Below the pieces are notes generated by a model. That model saw nothing but the letters and a program-made list of their open reading frames with translations, was not told the DNA's origin and made no database searches. A stretch of 64,000 nucleotides of DNA, from NCBI RefSeq assembly GCF_003173035.1, contig NZ_QGLE01000010.1:1-64000 (forward strand), in the 5' to 3' direction. Both the position numbers and the translations under genes were made by a program. Positions 8,961 through 17,700 of this stretch are shown in pieces. The DNA is from Zavarzinia aquatilis (GTDB taxonomy: Bacteria > Pseudomonadota > Alphaproteobacteria > Zavarziniales > Zavarziniaceae). Each line of letters begins with the position of its first letter. Position 1 is the stretch's first letter.

Positions 8961-10436
8961 ATGCCCGCCCATGCCATCGTCGTCGAGAAGCGCAGCGATT
9001 TCCGCTGGGACGATCCGGGCCAGAGGGTGATCACGGTCATCGACTATCTCGACCACGCGGAAGAGCTGAAGCTGCGCGGGGCCAAGATCGTCAATCTGTG
9101 CCGCGATTTCGACTATCTCTCGGTCGGCTATTACTGCTCGCTGCTGGCCGAGGCGCGGCGCGACCGGGTCATTCCCACGGTCTCGACCATCCTCGAACTC
9201 GACCAGCGGGCGATCTACAAGGGGGCGCTGGCCGAACTTGACCAGCACCTGCGCCGCTGCCTGAAGCATCAGGCGGTACCGATGGCGCCCGATATCCTCC
9301 ACGTCTTTTTCGGCAAGACCGAACAGGCCGATTTCGAGGATCTGGCCGAGGCCCTGTTCGACCGTTTCCGCACCCCCCTGCTGCGTCTCGAGATCGCGAC
9401 CGACGAGAAGGGCAAGCGCCATATCGCGAAGATCCACGCCCTTTCGCCCAAGGAGGTGCCGGTCGAACTGGACGGACTGTTCCTTGCCGCCCTCGAGGCC
9501 TATACCCAGAAGCGCTGGGTGAAGCCGCGCATGAAGGCGGTGCCGCGCTACGACCTCGCCATCCTGCACGATCCGGACGAGAAATTGCCGCCGAGCGATG
9601 CCAAGGCGCTGGCGAAATTCGTCCGCGTCGGCGCCGAGATGGGCATGGATGTCGAGCTGATCACCCGCAAGGATTTCGCCCGCCTGCCCCAGTTCGATGC
9701 CCTGTTCCTGCGCGAGACGACCTCGATCCCGCATCACACCTTCCGCTTCGCCAAGCGGGCGGAAGCAGAAGGGATGCCGGTGATCGACGATCCGACCTCG
9801 ATCCTGCGCTGCGGCAACAAGGTCTATCTGGCGGAATTGCTGCGCGCCAATGGCATCAAGGCGCCGCACACGATGATCTTCGCCAGGAACCGGGTCGACG
9901 AGATCGAGAAGGAATTCAACTACCCCGTCGTCCTCAAGATTCCCGACGGCTCGTTCAGCCGGGGCGTGAAGAAGGCAACCAATGCCGACGAACTCGCGGC
10001 CATCCTGAAAGACATGTTCCGCGAGAGCCAGATGGTGCTGGCGCAGGAATATATGTTCACGGAATACGACTGGCGGGTCGGCATCATCGACCGCGAACCC
10101 CTGTTCGTGTGCCAGTATTTCATGTCCAAGGCCCATTGGCAGATCGTGAAGCACGAGGCGGGCGGCGGCTTCTCGGAAGGCGCGGCGCGCAGCTGGGCGG
10201 TCGAGGACGCGCCGAAAGAGGTGATCGAGACGGCGCTGAAGGCGGCCAATCTGATCGGCGACGGGCTTTACGGCGTCGACCTGAAGCAGAATGCCGACGG
10301 CGTCCACGTCATCGAGATCAACGACAATCCCAACATCGACTTCGGCATCGAGGATGCGATCCTGAAGGACGAGCTGTACCGCCGCGTGCTGCGCTCCTTC
10401 CAGCGTCGCATCGACCAGCGCCGACAGGCGGCCTGA
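8961..10436 (+). CDS. RimK-like ATP-grasp amide ligase with N-terminal RLAN domain
   Basis: A 491-residue protein. The N-terminal half (about 1-190) resembles the RLAN domain found at the front of RimK-like ligases (VITVIDYLDHAEELKLRGAK, LCRDFDYLSVGYYCSLLAEA). The C-terminal part (about 270-480) is an ATP-grasp fold: PVIDDPTSILRCGNK, VLKIPDGSFSRGVKK for the nucleotide lysine and flexible loop, and metal-binding VIEINDNPNIDFGIED. Such enzymes form an amide bond between a carboxylate and an amine, classically adding glutamate to a peptide C terminus. The target here is unknown. It follows the GNAT-C39 gene within one operon and precedes mepA by 4 bp. Confidence 0.92.
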   Translation: MPAHAIVVEKRSDFRWDDPGQRVITVIDYLDHAEELKLRGAKIVNLCRDFDYLSVGYYCSLLAEARRDRVIPTVSTILELDQRAIYKGALAELDQHLRRCLKHQAVPMAPDILHVFFGKTEQADFEDLAEALFDRFRTPLLRLEIATDEKGKRHIAKIHALSPKEVPVELDGLFLAALEAYTQKRWVKPRMKAVPRYDLAILHDPDEKLPPSDAKALAKFVRVGAEMGMDVELITRKDFARLPQFDALFLRETTSIPHHTFRFAKRAEAEGMPVIDDPTSILRCGNKVYLAELLRANGIKAPHTMIFARNRVDEIEKEFNYPVVLKIPDGSFSRGVKKATNADELAAILKDMFRESQMVLAQEYMFTEYDWRVGIIDREPLFVCQYFMSKAHWQIVKHEAGGGFSEGAARSWAVEDAPKEVIETALKAANLIGDGLYGVDLKQNADGVHVIEINDNPNIDFGIEDAILKDELYRRVLRSFQRRIDQRRQAA

Positions 10437-10440
10437 ACCT

Positions 10441-11280
10441 GTGCGGCGGCTGGCGGCGGCCCTGCTGATCGCGCTTGCCGCCGCCCCGGCCGCGGCGCAG
10501 ACCCGCTACGACACGCCCTGGGCCCATGTCGAGACGCCGTCGCAAGGGCCCTCCCACTCCATCGGCGGGCCGGCGCGCGGCTGCATCGCCGGGGCCGTCG
10601 CCCTGCCGGCCGAGGGCGAGGGGTTTCAGGTTCTGCGGCGCTGGCGCAACCGCTTCTGGGGCAACCCGGAACTGACCCGTTTCATCACCCGCTTCGGCGC
10701 CGCCGTGGCCGCGGCGCAAAAGCGCCCCGTGCTGATCGGCGACATGTCGCAGCCGCGCGGCGGCCCGATGGCGACCGGCCACCGCAGCCATCAGATGGGT
10801 GTCGACGTCGACATCCTGTTCACCCTGGGGCCGATGGCGGCGAGCGCGCGGGAAGCCTTGACGGACCCGCCGTCGATGCTGCGCCCGGGCGGTCTTGCGG
10901 TCGACACCACCCGCTTCGGCGCGGCCCAGGTCGGCCTGCTGCGCCTCGCCGCGCAGGACGCCGATGTCGCCCGCATCTTCGTCAATTTCCGTCTGAAGAA
11001 ACGCCTGTGCGAAACCCTGCCCGCCGCCGACCGGGCCTGGCTGAACAAGGTCCGGCCCTGGGCCGGCCATGACGAGCATTTCCACGTCCGCCTGCGCTGC
11101 CCGGCCGACAGTCCAGCCTGCGAGAATCAGGATCCGGTGCCGCCGGGCGATGGCTGCGACGAGACGCTGGAGGCCTGGTTCAAGCCGCCCCCGCCGCCCG
11201 ATCCCAACGCGCCGAAGCCGCCGCCGCCCAAGGTGCCGCAAGTACCGGCCGCCTGCGCCGCGGTCCTCGCCGCACCCTGA
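10441..11280 (+). CDS. mepA: Penicillin-insensitive murein endopeptidase MepA
   Basis: A 279-residue LAS-type zinc endopeptidase that cuts D-Ala-meso-DAP cross-links in periplasmic peptidoglycan. A signal peptide occupies residues 1-20 (RRLAAALLIALAAAPAAAQ). The zinc site is spread over GHRSHQMGVDVDILF and WAGHDEHFHVRLRC, as in MepA. The C-terminal stretch is proline-rich (PPPPPDPNAPKPPPPK), a plausible periplasmic linker. The start is GTG at 10441, 4 bp after the RimK-like gene, so it is probably co-transcribed with it. Whether it shares a pathway with the two upstream genes is unclear; conserved proximity would be the test. Confidence 0.93.
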   Translation: MRRLAAALLIALAAAPAAAQTRYDTPWAHVETPSQGPSHSIGGPARGCIAGAVALPAEGEGFQVLRRWRNRFWGNPELTRFITRFGAAVAAAQKRPVLIGDMSQPRGGPMATGHRSHQMGVDVDILFTLGPMAASAREALTDPPSMLRPGGLAVDTTRFGAAQVGLLRLAAQDADVARIFVNFRLKKRLCETLPAADRAWLNKVRPWAGHDEHFHVRLRCPADSPACENQDPVPPGDGCDETLEAWFKPPPPPDPNAPKPPPPKVPQVPAACAAVLAAP

Positions 11281-11289
11281 AACGAAAAT

Positions 11290-11311
11290 GCCCCCGGCCG
11301 AAGCCGGGGGC
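11290..11311 (-). terminator. Hairpin terminator between convergent mepA and phospholipase C genes
   Basis: GCCCCCGGC and GCCGGGGGC pair perfectly around a CGAA loop (TTCG tetraloop on the minus strand). Read on the minus strand the stem is followed by ATTTTCGTTT, so it best fits an intrinsic terminator for the phospholipase gene; it may also slow transcription from mepA. Confidence 0.8.
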
Positions 11312-11332
11312 ACGCTTGTCGTTACCGCCGGA

Positions 11333-13504
11333 TCAGACCGGCAGCATCCCGAAGGCAGGGTCGGACACGCCGTCGGCGCCCGTTTCCATGCGGCCGGCGA
11401 AGCGGCGGGTGAAGCCGACTTCGTCGTGGTCGATCACGGTGTAATCGTACCAGTTATCCTGGTCCTTCAGCTCGCGCCGCAGCACCACCTTCTGACCCGG
11501 CTCCAGCCGCTGGTTGACCGAGAAGGTCTCATAAGCGTTGGCGCGGACCTTGAGCAGGCAGCTGCGCGTGCCCGTGTTCGACAGGGCGATGGTCAGGCGC
11601 TGACGCGCGACATCGTAGCTGAGATCGACCTCCGGGATCGCCCGGCCCGGTTTCCCCGCCTCGTTCACGTCACCGACATAGTGGCGATGGAACCCGTTGG
11701 GACCGAGAACCCAGAGATCGTATTTGCCGGCGTCGGCGGCGATATTCCATTCGCCGGCCAGATGCTTGCCCGCCTCGACCGAATAACGGCGCGGCACGCG
11801 ATCGAGATGCAGCTTGTCGTAGACGTGGAACACGGCACCGACCGCGCCCGTGTTGCGGAAGCGCAGGCGAACCGTGGTCGCGTCGGTCTTGGCGTCGACA
11901 TCGAGTTCATAGGGCAGCGCGCGCGACAGGCGGATGCCGGCCGGCTGGACCGGGATCGTCTGCTCGCCCTCGGCCGGGATTGGCACCTGGGCGCGCTGTT
12001 CCTGCTCGGCGCGGATGGCGTCCGCGGCGATCTTGGAACGTTGCGGCAGGGCCGGGATTTCCGCGTTCGGCGTCAGGAAGTTGAAGGTCGAGGTCAGATC
12101 GCCGACGAAGGCCCGGCGATAGGAGCTGATATTGGTTTCGGCGACACCGAAGCGGGCTTCGAGGAAACGCAGGACCGAGGTGTGGTCGAACATTTCCGAA
12201 TTCACCCAGCCGCCCTTGCTCCACGGCGAGACGATGTAGCAGGGCACGCGCGGGCCGGGGCCATAGACGCGGCCGTCCGGCGCCGGCTGGCCGCTGGTGC
12301 CTTCGGGTTTCGGATGGATGAAACGCTCGACGCCGAGTTCGCTCGCCTTGATCGTGGTCGCGCCGGCCGGGGTGCCGTCAGCGTTCATCGAGAACAGGCA
12401 GGGCGGCGGCGCGTGGTCGAAGAAGCCGTCGTTTTCGTCGAAGTTGACGATGAAGACGGTCTTGCTCCAGACATCCGGATAGGCGACGAGGGCGTTCAGC
12501 GCCTCCTGGATGTACCAGGCCCCCTGCACCGGGCTGGACGGACCGGGGTGCTCGCTATAGGTCTGGGGCGCGACGATCCAGGTTACCTGCGGCAGGCGGC
12601 CGGCCTTGACATCGGCGGCGAATTCCTCGAGCAGGCCGCCCTTCGGCATGGTGTTGCCGCAGCCCTTGTAGAGCGGATTGCGGCTCTCGTGGTTCACCCG
12701 ATAGGGGATATAGGGCGAGCCGTCCGAATTGTTGCCGACGTCCTCGTTCGCCTTGCGGAAGGTACGGAAGCCGTGCAGCGAGTTGTCGGTGTAGTTGTCC
12801 GGCATGTTCTGGTAGACCTTCCAGGTCACACCCGCTTCCTGCAGGCGTTCGGGATAGGTCTTCCAGGTGAAGCCTTCGGTGGACGGACCGAGATCGTCCC
12901 ATTCGTTCAGGACTTCGGCGACACCGGCGCCGGTCGGGCCATTGGTGCCGGTCCACAGGAACAGGCGGTTCGGGTTGGTGCCGGCGTGAATGGCGCAGTG
13001 GTAGGAATCGCAGACCGTGAAGGCATTGGCGAGGGCATACTGGAAGTCCAGTTCGGCTTCCTCGTAGTGGCCCATCGACCAGTCGCGCTTGTAGCGCGGC
13101 CACTGGTCCATGCGGCCATTGTCCCAGGCATCCTGGGCGTTGGGCCAGCTGTGCGGCGTGCCACTGACGCGCTGGGCGTTGCCGATGCTCTGGTCGAGGT
13201 GATACGGCGTAACGATACGGGTTCCGTTCGACTGCTGGAACACGTTGCGGCCACCCGGCAGCGGAATGCCGAAGCGATCGCCGAAGCCGCGCACGCCCGG
13301 CATGGTGCCGAAGTAATTGTCGAACGAGCGGTTTTCCTGCATCAGGATGACCACATGCTCGACGTCCATGATGGACTTGGTCGCGTTGTTGGCGGGAATC
13401 GCCAGCGCCTCGCGGATGACGGCCGGGAAGGCGGACATCGCGGACGCCATGCCGGCGATGGCGCCGACCCCCTTCATGAAATCTCGCCTGTTACTGTCGG
13501 TCAC
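11333..13504 (-). CDS. Phosphocholine-type phospholipase C, Tat-exported
   Basis: A 723-residue enzyme of the acid phosphatase/phospholipase C family that hydrolyses phosphatidylcholine or sphingomyelin outside the cytoplasm. A twin-arginine signal (SNRRDFMKGVGAIAGMASA) starts the protein. The catalytic N-terminal domain begins with VVILMQENRSFDNYFG, the hallmark of the family, and continues with CDSYHCAIHAGTNPNRLFLW and NFDENDGFFDHA. Two C-terminal beta domains follow (DUF756 type, about residues 500-720). The GTG at 13504 was chosen because AGAAGGGA lies 9 bp upstream and the Tat motif then falls near the N terminus. No PhoB box was recognised upstream. Confidence 0.93.
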   Translation of the reverse strand: MTDSNRRDFMKGVGAIAGMASAMSAFPAVIREALAIPANNATKSIMDVEHVVILMQENRSFDNYFGTMPGVRGFGDRFGIPLPGGRNVFQQSNGTRIVTPYHLDQSIGNAQRVSGTPHSWPNAQDAWDNGRMDQWPRYKRDWSMGHYEEAELDFQYALANAFTVCDSYHCAIHAGTNPNRLFLWTGTNGPTGAGVAEVLNEWDDLGPSTEGFTWKTYPERLQEAGVTWKVYQNMPDNYTDNSLHGFRTFRKANEDVGNNSDGSPYIPYRVNHESRNPLYKGCGNTMPKGGLLEEFAADVKAGRLPQVTWIVAPQTYSEHPGPSSPVQGAWYIQEALNALVAYPDVWSKTVFIVNFDENDGFFDHAPPPCLFSMNADGTPAGATTIKASELGVERFIHPKPEGTSGQPAPDGRVYGPGPRVPCYIVSPWSKGGWVNSEMFDHTSVLRFLEARFGVAETNISSYRRAFVGDLTSTFNFLTPNAEIPALPQRSKIAADAIRAEQEQRAQVPIPAEGEQTIPVQPAGIRLSRALPYELDVDAKTDATTVRLRFRNTGAVGAVFHVYDKLHLDRVPRRYSVEAGKHLAGEWNIAADAGKYDLWVLGPNGFHRHYVGDVNEAGKPGRAIPEVDLSYDVARQRLTIALSNTGTRSCLLKVRANAYETFSVNQRLEPGQKVVLRRELKDQDNWYDYTVIDHDEVGFTRRFAGRMETGADGVSDPAFGMLPV

Positions 13505-13842
13505 GATTTCGTATCCCTTCTCGTTACGCAACTGGACGCAGGCCGGCCTCGCGGCCGGAATTGCCCCCCGGCCGTCGTCGTTGTTTGCGCCGAAATCGAG
13601 CGCCGATTGCGTTTGCGCCGCGGAAACCCCGTCGCGGGGCCCGTCCTGGCGCGGCGGATGGTGGTCGCCCTTGATTGCAGGGGGATTTCAGAACGACCGC
13701 GCTTTTTGGAAATATTAGAGACAGCGCCCGAAGCCGAAGGCCGTGCCACAACCCTGCCGTTCAGGACAGGGGCCGGCACCGCATCTGGCCAGACGGCGCG
13801 GTGTCGGGCATGATGAAGCCCTGCGATTCACCAGAGGCCGAA
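13505..13842. other. 338-bp intergenic region between divergent phospholipase C and hydrolase genes
   Basis: The stretch must hold both divergent promoters. It includes a C/G-rich dyad around 13541-13557 (GGCCGGCCTCGCGGCCGG) and an A/T-rich patch near 13703-13722 (TTTTTGGAAATATTAGAGAC), the most promoter-like part. I see no further coding sequence, repeat or recognisable operator. Confidence 0.4.
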
Positions 13843-14652
13843 ATGCCCGGTCGTGTCGGATTTTCCCCCGCCCTGTCGCGGCGCGCCCTGCTGGCGGGCG
13901 GCTGCGCCCTCGGCCTTGCCGCCTGCGCCACCGCGCCGCCGCCGGCCATGGTCACGCGGCGGCGCGATTTCGGCCTGCTGCAGGACGACGGCAGCCGCGT
14001 GGTACTGCCCCCCGGGCACGAGACCGGCGGCCCCTGGCCGACCGTCGTGTTCCTGCCGGCGACCGACGGCACCGCCCCCGATCTCTACCGCTATTACGCC
14101 GAGGCCCATGCCACGCGCGGGGGCTTCGTCGCCCTGCTGCCGCCCGGCTCCTCCTCATCCGCCGATTACGCCAGCGGGGAGCGTTTCGCCGCCACGGTCG
14201 ACGAATGGCGCGACCGGGTGGCGGCCATGGTCGCGGCGCAGAGCGGGCGCTTCGGCCTCGACCCCGAGCGGGTCGGCCTTGCCGGCTTCTCGCTGGGCGG
14301 CGATCTCGCCTGGGCGCTGTCGCTGGCCAGTCCTGCCGCCTATTGCGGCGCCATCGTGATGGGCAGCCGCTGCGGCTGGCGCGATGGCGATGGCCTGTCG
14401 GTGCTGGCGTTTCGCGGCTATCGCTTCGCCCTGCTGCGCGGCGCCGACGAATCGGACGCGCGGGCCGGCGGCATGGAGGCGGCGCGCCGCCTGCTCGATA
14501 CGACCGGCATCGCCAACCTGTTCGACGAAATGCCGGGCGAACATGTGCGCGCCCCGCCGCCCCTGTTCATGCAGGCGGCCGATTTCGTGCTGGGATCGGG
14601 AGCGGTCGCCGGCCTCACGGCGGATCGCTGGCGAGGAACAGGATCGACCTGA
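13843..14652 (+). CDS. Exported alpha/beta-hydrolase (dienelactone hydrolase-like)
   Basis: A 269-residue alpha/beta-hydrolase fold protein. The nucleophile elbow is GFSLGGDLAW (Ser in GxSxGG) at about residue 146, and His in GEHVRAP near 235 is the probable catalytic histidine. The N terminus SRRALLAGGCALGLAACATA has a twin-arginine start and a possible lipobox (LAAC), so it is exported and may be lipidated. The ATG at 13843 has AGAGG 5 bp upstream; an in-frame ATG at 13810 is an alternative. The substrate is unknown. Dienelactone hydrolase is the closest named family, but the enzyme could be a general esterase. Confidence 0.8.
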   Translation: MPGRVGFSPALSRRALLAGGCALGLAACATAPPPAMVTRRRDFGLLQDDGSRVVLPPGHETGGPWPTVVFLPATDGTAPDLYRYYAEAHATRGGFVALLPPGSSSSADYASGERFAATVDEWRDRVAAMVAAQSGRFGLDPERVGLAGFSLGGDLAWALSLASPAAYCGAIVMGSRCGWRDGDGLSVLAFRGYRFALLRGADESDARAGGMEAARRLLDTTGIANLFDEMPGEHVRAPPPLFMQAADFVLGSGAVAGLTADRWRGTGST

Positions 14653-14727
14653 ATGCGCACCGCATCCGGCGCGATGAGGCGGTCTTCATCCAGCCCTCTT
14701 CCGGCCCCCGCCGGATGCAGGAATCGA

Positions 14728-14750
14728 AACGGGGCCGCGAAGGCCCCGTT
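14728..14750. terminator. Bidirectional hairpin terminator
   Basis: AACGGGGCC and GGCCCCGTT form a perfect 9-bp stem around GCGAA, between the convergent hydrolase (plus) and MepK-like (minus) genes. There is no long T run, so termination strength is uncertain. Confidence 0.65.
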
Positions 14751-14777
14751 ACACTCCAGCGCAGGCTGGCGGGATCG

Positions 14778-15446
14778 TCAGGCGCGGGTCTTCTTGGCGC
14801 CCCAGGTGCGCACCGGGCCGGTGTCGACATGGACGAAGCCCGAGCGGCGGTAGAAGCCGACACCGCCTTCACCCATGGAGACGGCGGTGTTGTAGATGCC
14901 CTTCAGGTCGCGGCCCGGCAGGCGGATGTCGAGGGCCATGCCCTGGATGTGGAAGGAATTCTGCGCGACGCCCCGGCTTTCGGCGGCGCGCATCGCATTG
15001 GTGCGGGGCGCGCGATAGGCGGAGACGATCTGGATTTCCGAGCCGCCGAGGCTCATGCGCTGGCCCATGGCGGTCAGCAGGTCGAACAGCTGCGGGTCGA
15101 TGCGATGCACTTCGTTGGCCCGGTGATCGCGCAGCAGGATGTTCAGCTTCTGCAGCGAGTCCTGGACGTAATAGCCGTCGCGCCAGTAGACGCTGCTGAA
15201 ATTCTCGCCCGTGTTCATGTTGCGCAGCGACAGGCGGCGGGGACCGCCGACGGCGGCGAGGACTTCGGCCGGCTTCATCGCCGCGCCCGTGGCGACCACG
15301 GCGGCGGCAAGACCGAGACCGGCGCCGAGGAAGGAACGGCGGCTGGTCGTGATGTCGGGATTATGGTCGGGGCTAGGGACGATCGAGGAGGCCGGGGAGT
15401 TAAACGCAGTCGCACCCACGCGGCGGAACAGTCGCTCGAACGCCAT
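14778..15446 (-). CDS. MepK/YcbK-like murein DD/LD-endopeptidase (DUF882), Tat-exported
   Basis: A 222-residue protein of the DUF882/peptidase M15 group. A Tat signal is visible at about residues 34-60 (TTSRRSFLGAGLGLAAAVVA). The catalytic domain contains VSAYRAPRTNAMRA, the zinc ligands HIQGMALDIRLPG and the C-terminal GGVGFYRRSGFVHVDTG. In E. coli the family member MepK cleaves 3-3 and 4-3 peptidoglycan cross-links, and its gene lies next to the LdtD gene. The same pairing is seen here, with the LdtD-like gene 298 bp upstream. ATG 15446 is preferred over a GTG three codons earlier. Confidence 0.9.
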   Translation of the reverse strand: MAFERLFRRVGATAFNSPASSIVPSPDHNPDITTSRRSFLGAGLGLAAAVVATGAAMKPAEVLAAVGGPRRLSLRNMNTGENFSSVYWRDGYYVQDSLQKLNILLRDHRANEVHRIDPQLFDLLTAMGQRMSLGGSEIQIVSAYRAPRTNAMRAAESRGVAQNSFHIQGMALDIRLPGRDLKGIYNTAVSMGEGGVGFYRRSGFVHVDTGPVRTWGAKKTRA

Positions 15447-15744
15447 CTCTCGCACCCTTCGTTACGCCACCGCGAAGCACGTTTGCTCCTGCCCGCAGCC
15501 GGATTGCCCTTAGGTTCCAGCGTCTTGCCCGACGCCTTGGTATACCCTGCTCGAATCAACGCAGCCATGCGCTGACGGCATGAGATTACTCACGCCGGGT
15601 CATGTTGCAACCCCGATACGGTCAACTCGTCTTCGTTTTGGATGCGAATTTTCTCCCCATGCGGGGCATTTCCGCCACACCCATTCAGGGGAGGCCATCT
15701 CGGCGGCGAGACCGTCGCGAGCCGCGCCGCCGGACCTGCCGGGC

Positions 15745-17574
15745 CTAGAGGCCGCTGGCCAGCATCACCGGCCGGCCGAGGCCCTTGTCGATTCGGGAAT
15801 CGATGCCATAGAGGTCCTGGCGGAACTCTACCGTACCGTCGGCGTCGACCCAAGCGGTGACATAGGTCAGACGCACACCGATGTCGTGCTTCACCGTGAC
15901 ATAGAGGGTGGTGGTCGAGCTGGCGAGGGTGGTGTCCATGCGCTCCCGGCTCCAGCCGGGGACGTCGCGCAGCAGCCGGGCGCCCAGCGCCAGCGGATCG
16001 CGCACCCGCACGCAGCCCGACGACAGGGCGCGATAATCGCGGGCGAACAGATGCTTGTCCGGCGTGTCGTGCAGATAGACGGCGTAATCGTTCTTGAAGT
16101 TGATCTTCAGCCGGCCCAGCGAATTGCCATCGCCCGGCGCCTGACGCAGGCGGTAGGGGATGGAGCGGCTGCGCGGCACCTGGGTCCAGTCGATGGTCGT
16201 CGGATCGACCGCCTCGCCGTTGAAATAGACGGTATAGCCGTGATCGGTCAGATAGTTCGGGTCGTTGATCTGCTTGCGCACGATGTCCTCGCCGGCGTTG
16301 CGGGCCGGCACGCTCCACGGCGGATTGAGGACGACATTGGTGACCTTGCTCTGCAGCAGCGGCGTCTTGCGCTCCTGCCGGCCGATGACGACCGGGGTCT
16401 CGAAGGCGATGACACCGTCTTCCCAGTAGCGCAGGGTGAATTCGGGAATGTTGACGATGATCCGGTTGGGGCCGAGATCGTCCAGCCGCTGGCGCTTGCG
16501 CTCCATGTTCACCAGGATCTGGCGGATGCGGTATTCGACCGGCTTGCCCATGTGCTCGAGGGTGAGCTTGCCGATGACGCCGTCGCTCTTCAGGCCGTGG
16601 CGGGTCTGGAACCGCTTCACCGCGGCTTCGAGGGCGGCGTCGTAATGGTTGGGATGCGCGCTCTCCGTCGCGGCGCCATCGGTCGCCGACAGGCGGGCGC
16701 GGATCGCCGGGATGCGGCTGTCATAGGCGCCGGGCTCGATCTTCGCCCCGTCGGCGGGCACGGCGGCCCAGCCCCCGGCGGCGGCGATGGCGCGGTAATC
16801 GGCGAGGAGTTTCTTGAGCGCGAGATAGCCCGCGTCCTGCGGCCCCACGGCCTGCAGGGCGGCGACCGGATCGGCCGAGGCGACGATGGCGGCGGCGAGC
16901 GCGGGACCATCGACCGGCGCCCCCAATTCGCGCATGTCGACCGGCAGGCGCACGGAAGCGAGGCGGGCACCCGCCCTCTCGGCGGCATAGCGGATCAGCG
17001 TATCGGTGAACAGCACCTCGAAGGTGCCGGCCGCGCCTTCGGCCTGCAGCGCGGCGAGCGTCGCCAGCGGGAAGGCGGCGACGTCCAGCCCCTCGGCCCC
17101 GGCATCGGCGATGATCGCGGTCAGCGCGGGCACCTGGGCGGCCAGACGGCCGTTGGCGGTCCACAGCGGCGACAGGCCGGCAGCGGCATAGAACCGCTCC
17201 ACATCGACGCGGGCGATGGCGGTCGGGCCAAGGCGGGCGGCATCGAAACCGAAAGCGGTCTCGAGCGAGGTGCCGGCGGGCAGCACCGGGGCAGCCACGA
17301 CCGGCGCCGCGACGGGCGCGGGCGGCACCGGATCGTCGTCGATGCCGGTGGTGCGCGGTTCGTCCGTGTCGGCGGCCGGCGGCGCCACCGTGGTGGCCGG
17401 ATCGGCGGCCGGGGCGGCGGGGACAGGGGGCGTGATGGCGGCGGTGACCGCCGGCGACGGCGTCAGGATCAGCGGGCCGGTCGTGCCTTCCTGCGCCCGT
17501 GCGGCGGCCAGCGGCGCGGCGACCGCGAGGCCGAGGCAGAGGGCAAGAGTGGAAAATTCACCGACGGATCGCAT
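15745..17574 (-). CDS. L,D-transpeptidase, LdtD/YcbB-like
   Basis: A 609-residue periplasmic enzyme that makes 3-3 peptidoglycan cross-links. A signal peptide covers residues 1-27. An Ala/Pro/Thr-rich linker (about 30-90) precedes the YcbB-type domain. A peptidoglycan-binding segment lies at about 310-345 (VKRFQTRHGLKSDGVIG). The YkuD catalytic domain ends with YLHDTPDKHLF and SSGCVRV, giving Cys521 as nucleophile. Length and layout match LdtD. The downstream gene is the MepK-like endopeptidase, the partner seen beside ldtD in E. coli, which suggests joint cross-link remodelling. A GC hairpin at 17589-17612 lies in the leader just before the start. Confidence 0.93.
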   Translation of the reverse strand: MRSVGEFSTLALCLGLAVAAPLAAARAQEGTTGPLILTPSPAVTAAITPPVPAAPAADPATTVAPPAADTDEPRTTGIDDDPVPPAPVAAPVVAAPVLPAGTSLETAFGFDAARLGPTAIARVDVERFYAAAGLSPLWTANGRLAAQVPALTAIIADAGAEGLDVAAFPLATLAALQAEGAAGTFEVLFTDTLIRYAAERAGARLASVRLPVDMRELGAPVDGPALAAAIVASADPVAALQAVGPQDAGYLALKKLLADYRAIAAAGGWAAVPADGAKIEPGAYDSRIPAIRARLSATDGAATESAHPNHYDAALEAAVKRFQTRHGLKSDGVIGKLTLEHMGKPVEYRIRQILVNMERKRQRLDDLGPNRIIVNIPEFTLRYWEDGVIAFETPVVIGRQERKTPLLQSKVTNVVLNPPWSVPARNAGEDIVRKQINDPNYLTDHGYTVYFNGEAVDPTTIDWTQVPRSRSIPYRLRQAPGDGNSLGRLKINFKNDYAVYLHDTPDKHLFARDYRALSSGCVRVRDPLALGARLLRDVPGWSRERMDTTLASSTTTLYVTVKHDIGVRLTYVTAWVDADGTVEFRQDLYGIDSRIDKGLGRPVMLASGL

Positions 17575-17588
17575 GGACTACACCTGTT

Positions 17589-17612
17589 CCCGCGCCATCC
17601 CCCTGGCGCGGG
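17589..17612 (-). other. GC-rich hairpin ahead of the L,D-transpeptidase gene
   Basis: CCCGCGCCA and TGGCGCGGG pair perfectly over a 6-nt loop, 15 bp before the ATG at 17574 and 88 bp after the end of the upstream same-strand gene. It may terminate the upstream transcript or structure the ldtD leader; no T run follows on the minus strand. Confidence 0.45.
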
Positions 17613-17700
17613 CCCATTCTGGAACATCCATCGAACAATGCAAGTAACGGCGGTCACAGACCGCCCATGCACCCGCCGATGTGGCCGGCGAACCACAGGC

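Noticed and set aside
11333..13504. PhoB box in front of phospholipase C
   Set aside because: No CTGTCAT-type direct repeats are present in the upstream region.
11069..13813. A 914-codon plus-strand frame opposite phospholipase C
   Set aside because: It crosses the hairpin terminator and the mepA 3' end; the minus strand encodes a clear phospholipase C.
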